Positions 37,224 through 45,395 of a DNA stretch of 64,000 bases are shown here, piece after piece (position 1 is the stretch's first letter; each line of letters begins with the position of its first letter). The stretch covers positions 1-64,000 of the forward strand of contig CAJQPY010000022.1 in the NCBI GenBank assembly GCA_905480335.1. Direction: 5' to 3'. This DNA comes from an uncultured Ilumatobacter sp. (GTDB taxonomy: Bacteria; Actinomycetota; Acidimicrobiia; Acidimicrobiales; Ilumatobacteraceae). The notes under the pieces were generated by a model. That model was not told the origin of the DNA, ran no database searches, and saw only the letters and a program-made list of their open reading frames with translations. The translations under genes and the position numbers were made by a program.

Positions 37224-37970
37224 ATGACCGAAACGCCGCACGGCACAACGGGCCGTGGCATCGTTGACCGCCAGGCGCTCACCGATATTATCCCGCTCGC
37301 CATCCCTGCGATCCCATTCGGTTTTATCGTGGGCCTCGCCGTAACAGAGTCGGCGATGCCCCAGTGGGTGGCCTGGTTGACAGCGCCGCTCATCTTCGCC
37401 GGCGCCGCCCAGCTCGCGATGATCACCCTCGCAGGAGCTGCATCGCTCTGGGCAGTAATTACTGCCGTACTCGTCATCAACATCCGCCACGTCATGTACA
37501 GCGCTGCGCTCGCCCCAACCTTCCGTAAGCAACCGCGCTGGATGCGACGGGTTGGGCCGTTTTTGCTGGTTGACCAGACGTTCGCGCTCGCTTCGCTCCA
37601 GACCCACCGAGCTCCCGCTGATTTCCGGCGCTACTACCTGACTGTCGCAGTAACCCTCTACGCCGTCTGGAACGTCGTCGTTCCGCTCGGGATGTTGGTC
37701 GGGCCGGTCGTCCCTGAGTCTTGGCGTCTCGACCTCGCACCACCGATCATGTTCGCTGGCCTGACGCTGCTCGCCATCAAAAAGATCCCGGCAGCGGTGG
37801 CTGCCATGGTCGGTGGGTTTGTATCACTTGCCACGATTGACCTCCGTGATCGACTCGGCATCGCAGTCGGCGCAATCGCCGGCGTCATCGCTGGCGCTAT
37901 CGCCGAACAGATCATCGAACGGCGTGCCTGCACCGCAAGACCAAGACCCCCACAGGAACCACTGCGTTGA
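37224..37970 (+). CDS. azlC: AzlC family branched-chain amino acid exporter subunit
   Basis: A 248-residue membrane protein of the AzlC family. The diagnostic opening is IIPLAIPAIPFGFIVGLAV, followed by FAGAAQLAMITL, VLVINIRHVMYSAALAP and FLLVDQTFALA. About six to eight hydrophobic segments are present. AzlC with AzlD exports branched-chain amino acids (azaleucine resistance in Bacillus). Its stop overlaps the TTG start of azlD (TTGA, 37967-37970). ATG 37224 is supported by a leaderless -10 motif. Confidence 0.9.
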   Translation: MTETPHGTTGRGIVDRQALTDIIPLAIPAIPFGFIVGLAVTESAMPQWVAWLTAPLIFAGAAQLAMITLAGAASLWAVITAVLVINIRHVMYSAALAPTFRKQPRWMRRVGPFLLVDQTFALASLQTHRAPADFRRYYLTVAVTLYAVWNVVVPLGMLVGPVVPESWRLDLAPPIMFAGLTLLAIKKIPAAVAAMVGGFVSLATIDLRDRLGIAVGAIAGVIAGAIAEQIIERRACTARPRPPQEPLR

Positions 37971-38284
37971 GCACGACGGCGGCCCTTGTTGCTCTCGCCT
38001 GCGGTGCGATCGGCACCTACTTTGCCCGGAGCGGTCTGATCCTGTTGCTTGCCGATCGCGCCCTCCCTGCATCAGTCGAACGAGCACTCCAGAACGTCGG
38101 CCCCGCCGTGCTCGCCGCTCTCACCATTAACCTCGCAGTCGGCAGCAGGGGCTTAGGTGAAGTCGAGTTCATCGAGGTCGCCGCTCTCATCGTCGCAGGC
38201 CTGGTGACCGTCTGGCGCAGGAATCTGATCTGGACCTTCGTTGTCGGCATGGCGACCATCTGGATGCTTGGCGCGCTGACCTAA
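37967..38284 (+). CDS. azlD: AzlD family branched-chain amino acid exporter subunit
   Basis: A 105-residue protein with three to four hydrophobic segments and the AzlD phrase GTYFARSGLIL, then VGPAVLAALTINLAVG. It is the small partner of AzlC in the membrane. It uses a TTG start that overlaps the azlC stop by four bases, so it is translationally coupled. Confidence 0.88.
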   Translation: MSTTAALVALACGAIGTYFARSGLILLLADRALPASVERALQNVGPAVLAALTINLAVGSRGLGEVEFIEVAALIVAGLVTVWRRNLIWTFVVGMATIWMLGALT

Positions 38285-38316
38285 CGTCGCTCCCCGAGCC
38301 CGTGGGACGGCAGCGG

Positions 38317-38322
38317 TAACCT
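38317..38322 (+). promoter_or_regulatory. Putative leaderless -10 element (TAACCT)
   Basis: TAACCT ends 7 bases before ATG 38330, and no Shine-Dalgarno lies between. It is the promoter candidate for the MgtE_N-CBS/DUF1003 pair. Confidence 0.45.
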
Positions 38323-38329
38323 CAATGAA

Positions 38330-39601
38330 ATGGCCGGCGAACTGATTTACGCATTTCGTGTCATGCGCCTCCCCCTTCTGGATGCCGGCGGGTCACCGAT
38401 CGGCCGTATTGTGGATCTCGTTGTCGTCCCCGGACGTCCGGCGCGACACGGCAAGTCAGCGAGCGCACCTCGCCTTGTCGGGTTCGTGGCCGACAGCCAA
38501 CGGCGCCGGATCTTCGTCAACGCGAATCGCGTCGGCGAGCTCAACGGCGATGGCGCTCGACTCAAGAGCTGGGATGTCGACCTCAACCCGTTTAAGCCTC
38601 GGCCTGGTGAGGTGCTTATCGGCAAAGAACTGATCGACCGACGGATAGGCGATGAGATCGTAAGTGACATTGGGTTGGAGTCCATCAGTGACGGTCGGTC
38701 GTCGTGGTGGGAAATCAACAAAGTCCGACTCGCTCGAAAAGGCAGTCTTGGTAGACGGTCCACGTACCGACTCGCCGACGCTAAGGAGGTTCCCGGTCTG
38801 TTCGACAACCCCACGTCGATGGAGGCTGAAGCCGCTCGTCTCCGTGATTTCCACCCCACCGAAGTGGCCGCAGTGATCCGGGCGCTTCCGGATCAACAAC
38901 GCCGCCAACTCGCTGAGGCCCTTGACGACCAACGCCTCGCTAATGTGCTTGAAGAACTCACCGAGGAGGAGCAGGTCCGCATCGTCGAGGCGCTCGACGT
39001 TGAGCGCCTCGAAGGCGTGTTCGACGAAATGGAATACGACGACGTAGCCGACCTGCTCGGGCAGATGACTGCTGCGCAGCAGGAGCAGATGCTTGACGCG
39101 ATGGACGACGAGGACGAAGCCGTCGTACGCCGTCTGCTGTCGTACGAAGCCGGAACTGCGGGCGGTTTGATGACCCCCGAGGTGATCATCCTCGGCCCCA
39201 CCTCCACCGTCGCAGAAGCACTCGCTCAAGCCCGCGATCCAGATTGGGTCGTCAGCATTGCGACGCAGGTCTTCGTCTGCCAGGCGCCTTTCAAGACCCC
39301 CACCGGCAAGTTCCTCGGTGTGGTCCATATGCAACGCCTGCTCCGCGAGCCCCCGTCGATGGAGCTGCGACAATTACTCGACGATGTCCCAGTCGTTTCA
39401 CCGGAACTAAGCGATCACGGGGTCGCTGTCGAACTCGCAAGCTACGACCTTCTTGCCATTCCTGTCTGTGACGACGCCGGACGGTTGCTGGGCGCGGTCA
39501 CCGTCGATGATGTGATCGACCGCATGCTCGGCACCGACTGGCGCAAACGACAACGACAGGCCTCCAATTCGGATCCAAAATCTTCTGGTTCGGCATCATG
39601 A
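38330..39601 (+). CDS. Soluble MgtE_N and CBS-pair protein with PRC-barrel-like N-terminus
   Basis: A 423-residue soluble protein. About residues 1-150 contain two PRC-barrel-like units (LPLLDAGGSPIGRIVDLVVV; a second near WWEINKVRLARKGS). About 160-285 is the helical MgtE N-terminal domain (FHPTEVAAVIRALPDQQRRQ). A CBS pair follows (MTPEVIILGPTSTVAEAL; IPVCDDAGRLLGAVTVDDVID). The membrane part of MgtE is absent, so it cannot be the Mg2+ channel itself. It may sense Mg2+ or adenosine nucleotides and act on a partner. The DUF1003 membrane protein overlaps its stop (ATGA), and these two often travel together in Actinobacteria. Confidence 0.85.
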   Translation: MAGELIYAFRVMRLPLLDAGGSPIGRIVDLVVVPGRPARHGKSASAPRLVGFVADSQRRRIFVNANRVGELNGDGARLKSWDVDLNPFKPRPGEVLIGKELIDRRIGDEIVSDIGLESISDGRSSWWEINKVRLARKGSLGRRSTYRLADAKEVPGLFDNPTSMEAEAARLRDFHPTEVAAVIRALPDQQRRQLAEALDDQRLANVLEELTEEEQVRIVEALDVERLEGVFDEMEYDDVADLLGQMTAAQQEQMLDAMDDEDEAVVRRLLSYEAGTAGGLMTPEVIILGPTSTVAEALAQARDPDWVVSIATQVFVCQAPFKTPTGKFLGVVHMQRLLREPPSMELRQLLDDVPVVSPELSDHGVAVELASYDLLAIPVCDDAGRLLGAVTVDDVIDRMLGTDWRKRQRQASNSDPKSSGSAS

Positions 39602-40164
39602 AACGCCAGCAGGACCTCACCTCGCCACGGTCTGCGCGCCGTCTCGGTGTCGCGGTCGACAGGGACGCGTTCGGATCGTTTGCTGAATCGATCGCCAGCT
39701 TCATCGGAACTGCTCGATTCCTCGTCTACCAGACCGTGTTTATCTCGGTCTGGATCCTGCACAACACTCTCGCCCCAGATCGTCTGGTCTTCGACCCCTG
39801 GTCACGCGGATTCACCCTGCTCACGCTTGTGCTCTCTATCCAGGCGGCATATGCGGCACCGCTGATCCTGCTCGCTCAGGCTCGTCAGGAACGACGCGAC
39901 CGCGTCGTTGCTGAGATCGACCGAGAAGTGGCAGAACGCACCCAATCCGACACCGAGTTCCTCGCCCGCGAAATCGCCAGTGTTCGCGTGTCATTATCGG
40001 ACATGGTTACCGGCGAGAGCTTTGATGAGCGACTTGAACGACTCACTGACATGGTTGAATTGCTCGGGCATCAGATGACGCCGCGTACTGACTCCACGGA
40101 ATCCCCAGCAATGACAGCAAGGTCAAACGACGCCAGTCTCCCCGCCGGCGACGCCGACCTGTAA
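39598..40164 (+). CDS. DUF1003 family membrane protein
   Basis: A 188-residue DUF1003 protein. Two membrane segments (ASFIGTARFLVYQTVFISVW and SIQAAYAAPLILLA) have the family phrases between them (HNTLAPDRLVFDPWSRGFTLL; LAQARQERRDRVVAEIDREV). The C-terminal cytoplasmic part is helical. Its ATG overlaps the stop of the MgtE_N-CBS gene, so the pair probably forms a complex. Function unknown. Confidence 0.88.
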   Translation: MKRQQDLTSPRSARRLGVAVDRDAFGSFAESIASFIGTARFLVYQTVFISVWILHNTLAPDRLVFDPWSRGFTLLTLVLSIQAAYAAPLILLAQARQERRDRVVAEIDREVAERTQSDTEFLAREIASVRVSLSDMVTGESFDERLERLTDMVELLGHQMTPRTDSTESPAMTARSNDASLPAGDADL

Positions 40165-40201
40165 GGCACGCGCGCGACGGCTGCGTCGTACTCTGATTGC
40201 G

Positions 40202-41161
40202 TCAGTTGCTCGGCAACCCGGTGAATTCCTGGAGGCGAATTCCTCGGCTTTCAATCGCCCGAAGTAACGCTGTCGTGTTTACCCGCTCATCACCAGGCAG
40301 GTTTAAACCGACCGGAAAATCACCGTCAAGAATCGCATCGAGGTATGCGCAGACGGTTGCCGCAGTCGCAGAACCAACCATCTCCGCGATCCCCGCGATG
40401 AGGGTGAGTCGTGCCCCAGACGTATCGGCACCGCGCACCTCGACCCGCAATGCACCGACGCCGCCTTCCCGATGGGGCGGCGTCAACATCGGAAGCCGAG
40501 ACGTAAGACGATCACGACGATTAGCCGACAGCCGTGCTGAGATCCGTACAGCGTCAGGGAACGTGCGATGCATGAGTACCGGGCCCGGCACCTCGGCGCG
40601 ATAGCAGTCGTAGGCGCCGACCGGTTCGGGAAACCACTCGAGCTGGCGGCCCGTTCCGGCCCGGAATGTCGTGAACGAGCCGTCGTCAAATGCAACAGCA
40701 TGACCGGCCAGGCCACGGTGATGCTGCCGGGCACATGCGGGCCCAGCTGTGCCGTGAATGCCGACATGGATCTCGTCGATAGAGGCAAGCTGTGTCGTCA
40801 GGTACCGCGCGATCAGACCGACCAGGCCCGGCGACATACCGGCACCGACGACCAGTGATGCGGCAGACCGCATGGCGCGTTCTGATTCCAACGTCATTGC
40901 ATCAACATCCGCCATCTGATCGCCAACCGAGATCACGCTGATGCCACGGTCAAGGAGGGCGATGCTGTCAGGGTGATGCGCGCTGGAGTGCGCCAACACG
41001 GCAACTTCCACCTTGTCAAGCAGCGGGCTGGACTCCAGATCAACCCGCCGCGAGTCGATGCTGACCAGAGAGTGACTCGACATGGCAGCAACATGCTTGG
41101 CTACCCGCTGGCCGACGACGCCGTTCCCGATAACTGCGATTCGTCCCACGCCCGGGCTCAC
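40202..41161 (-). CDS. NAD(P)-binding saccharopine dehydrogenase-like protein
   Basis: A 319-residue protein with a Rossmann motif at the N-terminus (IAVIGNGVVGQRVAKHV). The following pattern, VEVAVLAHSSAHHPDSIALLDRGISVISVGD, is like saccharopine or homoserine dehydrogenase folds. The C-terminal half (VGAGMSPGLVGLIA, FDDGSFTTFRAGTG) fits saccharopine dehydrogenase-like proteins but no specific reaction. The GTG start overlaps the stop of a 44-residue miniprotein gene (GTGA), which is evidence that this start is used. Confidence 0.75.
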   Translation of the reverse strand: MSPGVGRIAVIGNGVVGQRVAKHVAAMSSHSLVSIDSRRVDLESSPLLDKVEVAVLAHSSAHHPDSIALLDRGISVISVGDQMADVDAMTLESERAMRSAASLVVGAGMSPGLVGLIARYLTTQLASIDEIHVGIHGTAGPACARQHHRGLAGHAVAFDDGSFTTFRAGTGRQLEWFPEPVGAYDCYRAEVPGPVLMHRTFPDAVRISARLSANRRDRLTSRLPMLTPPHREGGVGALRVEVRGADTSGARLTLIAGIAEMVGSATAATVCAYLDAILDGDFPVGLNLPGDERVNTTALLRAIESRGIRLQEFTGLPSN

Positions 41162-41292
41162 GGCTCGGGCAGCTCAAGCGGTTGCCATCCGCCATGCTGC
41201 GGCGGTGTGCCCCCTGATCCGCGAAGACGTATCGCCGCGGCCGCCAGCACCGTGGCTATAAGCGCAGCTAGAATTCGACGAATGAACTTCAT
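41158..41292 (-). CDS. 44-residue membrane miniprotein, coupled to the downstream dehydrogenase
   Basis: ATG 41292 opens a 44-codon frame: a basic start MKFIRRIL, a single hydrophobic helix (AALIATVLAAAAIRL), then a Gly/Pro tail ending PLELPEP. Its TGA overlaps the GTG of the dehydrogenase-like gene by four bases, the same overlap form used throughout this region, which argues that it is translated. One helix with a basic N-terminus predicts an N-in membrane peptide. No family known. Confidence 0.6.
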   Translation of the reverse strand: MKFIRRILAALIATVLAAAAIRLRGSGGTPPQHGGWQPLELPEP

Positions 41293-41332
41293 CAGATGAA
41301 CGTCACAGTGGTCTCTCGACAGAGTCAGGTGG

Positions 41333-41406
41333 TGGGGCTACCTGGAATCGAACCAGGGACCTCATCGTTATCAGCGATGCGCTCTAACCGACTGAGCTAT
41401 AGCCCC
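41333..41406 (-). tRNA. tRNA-Ile (anticodon GAT)
   Basis: On the minus strand a complete cloverleaf is seen: acceptor GGGGCTA with TAGCCCC, D arm TAGCTCAGTCGG, anticodon stem CATCG/CGATG with loop CTGATAA (anticodon GAT, isoleucine), and T arm GGTTCGATTCC. The position just beyond gyrA and the DUF3566 gene is that of ileT in Mycobacterium. Confidence 0.95.
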
Positions 41407-41421
41407 GACAGGTCCGGCACA

Positions 41422-42468
41422 CTATCGGGACGGTCGCACGTTCGCACCGGTGTCGTCGACCACCGCGTGACGGACCATCGATCCCGACGAATCACGAATG
41501 ACAGCGGGCACTTCCGGCTCTGTTCTACGCACGACAAAGCGTCGCATCGGCGATGTTCGCGTCTCGACAACTTCCTCTTCGAGCACCGTGAATCGCATAC
41601 CACCGACAAGGTCTGTGATCAGGTTGAACAACGTGGCGACAAGGACCGCAAGGCCGGTCAGTCCGATGACCATGAAGAGCCCGGCGATCCAACCGGCGTG
41701 ATACAGCTCGCCGCCGTTGAACTCAAAGGAATTCCACCCGAACGACTCAAAGAATCGTTCGATGTTGTCCACCGTTCCGGTGGCGTATGCAACATTCCAG
41801 AGCAGCACCGACGCCGTGAGAACGATGATGTACAACACGAAATGCGCCACCAGAGCGATCTTGAACACACTCCACGGATCGACGTGGCGCACGACGCGAG
41901 TGACCTTACGAACACGAGCCTTTCGACCGAGGACCCGGGGCACCTTTGCTGGGATCGGAACGGGGGCGGGGTCGTAGTCGGCGGGTTGCTTAGGACGCCG
42001 CCGTGCTGTGGTTGTGTCGTCCTGCGGAGCGAATGCCACAACCGGGCCATCGATGTCAGCACGCCGGAGCTCCTCGATGATCTGATCGGACGCGTCGCTA
42101 TCAATGCCGTCATCGAGTTCGGGGTCATCAATCGGGACCACCCGGGCAACAGGCTCATTGTCGTCAGGAGTTGCCTGGACGATCGTGGGGAGCGCATCAT
42201 CACCAACGTCGGCATCGTCGGCGGTCTTGACCGCTGCAACAACATCCACCGTCCCACCTTCGGCATTGGCATCGACCTCGATCGGACCTTGGTCGCTCAG
42301 TTCGTCATCTGTCGCGACTGGATCGTCGGTGCGGCCGGCAATCTCTAACTCGCGATCGGCATCCTCAATCGCTTCGTCGAACGCCTCGTCCAACTCCTCG
42401 TCGTTGAACAGATCGTTGAGCGCGGCTCCGTCCTCGGACGAGGTGAGGGCACGCTCGGTCTTGCTCAC
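41422..42468 (-). CDS. DUF3566 family membrane protein
   Basis: A 348-residue protein. Residues 1-190 are acidic and low in complexity. The DUF3566 domain follows: VTRVVRHVDPWSVFKIALV, a first helix, the FESFGWN segment, and a second helix (GLFMVIGLTGLAVLVATLF), ending with a basic tail. In Mycobacterium the DUF3566 gene (Rv0007) lies right after gyrA, as here. The domain is implicated in envelope or cell-division functions, without a known activity. Confidence 0.87.
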   Translation of the reverse strand: MSKTERALTSSEDGAALNDLFNDEELDEAFDEAIEDADRELEIAGRTDDPVATDDELSDQGPIEVDANAEGGTVDVVAAVKTADDADVGDDALPTIVQATPDDNEPVARVVPIDDPELDDGIDSDASDQIIEELRRADIDGPVVAFAPQDDTTTARRRPKQPADYDPAPVPIPAKVPRVLGRKARVRKVTRVVRHVDPWSVFKIALVAHFVLYIIVLTASVLLWNVAYATGTVDNIERFFESFGWNSFEFNGGELYHAGWIAGLFMVIGLTGLAVLVATLFNLITDLVGGMRFTVLEEEVVETRTSPMRRFVVRRTEPEVPAVIRDSSGSMVRHAVVDDTGANVRPSR

Positions 42469-42902
42469 CCTTCAGAGTGTAGGCGTAGCAGCACCTGGCT
42501 GGCGGCCACCAGTTCGGCATCCCGCAAAGAGTGGTAACTGCCATCGCCACCCGCTTTATTCACCAAACCGGCCATACCGGCGATTCGATATCGCAAGGCA
42601 TCGGTGATGCTGAGTTGACCGGCACCTCGGGCACCGGAGCGACCGGTCGCCGTCTATCTCGTCGTGGCGACAGCGGCCACCATGATGGCGATAAGCCCAG
42701 CGATTTCAGCTACGACACAATTGCCACCTGCCCACGGTCGCTGCGGAGACTTGGATCGGGTCGCGACGTCATCCATCTCATATCGATATGTCTGACCAGG
42801 TAAATTGAAGTCCAGGACACTGGTGCGTCTATCGGGTCGCGACAGTCGATGCGGGCAAGTACACCGCCAAATAATCTTGACCGATAGTCCGCTTCTGGCC
42901 AG
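42469..42902. other. 434-base gap between gyrA and the DUF3566 gene
   Basis: No gene supported. A 90-codon plus-strand frame is low-complexity and lacks a ribosome site. The stretch probably holds the promoter of the DUF3566 gene. Confidence 0.5.
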
Positions 42903-45374
42903 TCAGTCCTCGGTGGCGTCGTCCGAGGCGAGGATCGGTGCGACTGAACCCACGCCGTCGCCCTCGTCCATGTTCATGATCCGCACGCCGGTGGCATCGC
43001 GACCCTGCTCCGAAATGTCTCGAACGCCCATCCGAATCGTGATCCCATTATTCGAGACCGCCACGAGCTCGTCGTCGATTCCGACCATGAACGCCGCCAC
43101 GACCTCACCCTTCTTTCCGGTGAGCTTCATCCCCTTGACGCCTTGGCCACCACGGCCCTGGACGTTGAAATTGTCGAGCAGTGTCCGCTTGCCATAGCCA
43201 GCTTCGGTCATCACCAAAATTGAGGTGTCATCACGAGCAACATCGACGGAGACCACAGCGTCCTGGTCGTGTTTCAACTTCATACCACGAACGCCACCGG
43301 CGGTTCGGCCCATTGACCGAACGTCATTCTCGTTAAACCGAATCGTCATCCCGCCTTTACTGACCATGAAGATGTCGTCGTCGCCGCCGGTTTCGATCAC
43401 CTTGACGAGTTCGTCATCGTCCTTCAGGTTGATAGCTATGAGCCCGTCGCGACGGCTCTTGTCGTACTCAGTGAATGTTGTTTTCTTCACCGTGCCTAGC
43501 TTGGTGGCGAAGAAGAGGAAACGATCACCGGCGAATTCGCGTGTATCGATGATCGCCTGGATGTTCTCGCCTGATTGCAGCGGCAACAGATTGATGATCG
43601 GCATGCCCTTGGCAGTGCGCTCGCGTTCGGGAATCTCGAGTGCTCGCAGGCGGTATACCTTGCCGCGATTAGAAAAGAAGAGTAGGTGCGCATGAGCCGT
43701 GGTGAATTTCACGTGGCGCACGATGTCGTCGGCCTTGAGTTTGCCACCCGATACTCCGCGGCCTCCTCGTCCCTGGGTCTTGAACGAACCAGCCGGTACG
43801 GCCTTGACGTATTGGGCCTGCGTCATCACAATGACGAGTTCTTTGTCGTCGACTAGGTCTTCGATTGACAACTCGCCATCGTCATATGTGATCTCACACA
43901 CACGCTGTGTGGCGAACTCGCCACGGATCGCGCTGATCTCTTCTTTAATGACGCCATTGAGACGTTCGGGTCGAGCGAGGATGTCCTGTAGGTCTTCGAT
44001 GCTTGCGCGAATGTCATCGAGTTCGGTTTCGAGGTCGATTTTGGACAGCCGGGTGAGCTGGCGAAGTTGCATGTCAAGAATGTCGTTGGCCTGAACTTCA
44101 GAAAAATCGAACGGCTCATTCATCAGGCCCCCGCGGGCACTGGCCACATCATCGCTTGCCCGGATGAGGGCAATAATCTCGTCAATGACGTTGAGCGCCT
44201 TAATTCGACCTTCAAGAATGTGCTCACGACGCTCCGCCTTGGCCAGGCGGAACTCGGTGCGTCGCGTGATGACATCAACTTGGTGGCGCACGTAAGCCAC
44301 GAGTGCATCCCGTAAGTTGATTTGTCGCGGCACCCCATCGACGAGCGCGACCATGTTGATCGAGAACGTCGACTGCAGTTGGGTGAGCTTGTAGAGCTTG
44401 TTGAGGACCACGTTGGGGTTGCCGTCTCGCTTGAGCGAGATGATCAGGCTGGTTTTACCGCCCGACGAATCGTCGTTCACATCGGAGATGCCCTCAAGGT
44501 CGCCCGAGGTGACGAGCTCATCGATACGTGCAGCGATTGCTGAACAGCTGGTCTGGTAAGGAAGCTCGGAGACGATGATGTCGAAGCGACCATTTTTGGA
44601 TTCTTCAATGCTGGCCTTGGCCCGCATCTTCACCGAGCCGCGCCCCGTCGTATATGCGTCAACGATTCCCGAGCGTCCAAGGATGTACGCCCCGGTCGGG
44701 AAGTCAGGTCCCTTCACGAACTCCATCAAGTTCTCGATGGTCGCGTCGGGGTTATCGATGAGATGCACAACGGCATCAATAACTTCGCCGAGGTTGTGCG
44801 GTGGGATATTGGTAGCCATGCCTACCGCAATGCCCTGACTGCCGTTGACCAGCAGGTTTGGAAAACGCGCTGGCAGCACCAACGGTTCCTCGGTGGTCCC
44901 GTCGTAGTTCGGGATCATGTCGACAGTGTCTTCGTCGATATCGGCAAGCAGCTGCATTGCCAACGGATCAAGGCGACATTCGGTATAGCGGGACGCAGCT
45001 GGACCGAAGTCAGGTGAGCCGTAGTTGCCGTGGAAGTCGATCAACGGGTGCCGCAGCGAGAACGGCTGGGCCATGCGGACCAATGCGGCGTAGATCGCCG
45101 AGTCGCCATGCGGATGGAACCGGGCCATGGTGTCGCCCGACACACGAGCACATTTAACGTGGGCACGGTCGGGTCGAAAGCCCTGCTCCTCCATGTCCCA
45201 GATGATCCGGCGGTGAACCGGCTTGAGGCCATCGCGTACGTCGGGTAGAGCGCGCGACATGATTACCGACATCGCGTACTCAAGAAAACTGCTTTCCATT
45301 TCGTCGGAAAGCGGGATCGGCTGGATCGGATCGGATGAGGACCCGTCGTCGCCGGAATCGGTCGTATCAGTCAT
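42903..45374 (-). CDS. gyrA: DNA gyrase subunit A
   Basis: An 823-residue type IIA topoisomerase subunit. The winged-helix part has EMESSFLEYAMSVIMSRALP and DVRDGLKPVHRRI; the catalytic Tyr is Y130 in AASRYTE. The C-terminal domain holds six pinwheel blades and the GyrA-box QGRGGQGVKG. With GyrB it introduces negative supercoils using ATP. Within the quinolone pocket (HPHGDSAIYAALVRM) the Ser is kept (S92) but the Asp expected four residues later is Ala (A96). It lies 21 bases downstream of gyrB, as one unit. Confidence 0.97.
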   Translation of the reverse strand: MTDTTDSGDDGSSSDPIQPIPLSDEMESSFLEYAMSVIMSRALPDVRDGLKPVHRRIIWDMEEQGFRPDRAHVKCARVSGDTMARFHPHGDSAIYAALVRMAQPFSLRHPLIDFHGNYGSPDFGPAASRYTECRLDPLAMQLLADIDEDTVDMIPNYDGTTEEPLVLPARFPNLLVNGSQGIAVGMATNIPPHNLGEVIDAVVHLIDNPDATIENLMEFVKGPDFPTGAYILGRSGIVDAYTTGRGSVKMRAKASIEESKNGRFDIIVSELPYQTSCSAIAARIDELVTSGDLEGISDVNDDSSGGKTSLIISLKRDGNPNVVLNKLYKLTQLQSTFSINMVALVDGVPRQINLRDALVAYVRHQVDVITRRTEFRLAKAERREHILEGRIKALNVIDEIIALIRASDDVASARGGLMNEPFDFSEVQANDILDMQLRQLTRLSKIDLETELDDIRASIEDLQDILARPERLNGVIKEEISAIRGEFATQRVCEITYDDGELSIEDLVDDKELVIVMTQAQYVKAVPAGSFKTQGRGGRGVSGGKLKADDIVRHVKFTTAHAHLLFFSNRGKVYRLRALEIPERERTAKGMPIINLLPLQSGENIQAIIDTREFAGDRFLFFATKLGTVKKTTFTEYDKSRRDGLIAINLKDDDELVKVIETGGDDDIFMVSKGGMTIRFNENDVRSMGRTAGGVRGMKLKHDQDAVVSVDVARDDTSILVMTEAGYGKRTLLDNFNVQGRGGQGVKGMKLTGKKGEVVAAFMVGIDDELVAVSNNGITIRMGVRDISEQGRDATGVRIMNMDEGDGVGSVAPILASDDATED

Positions 45375-45395
45375 GCGTTCGTTCGTTTCAGAGGA

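Noticed and set aside
41296-42348. 350-codon plus-strand frame over tRNA-Ile and the DUF3566 gene
   Set aside because: It crosses a tRNA and is antisense to a recognisable family; not protein-like.
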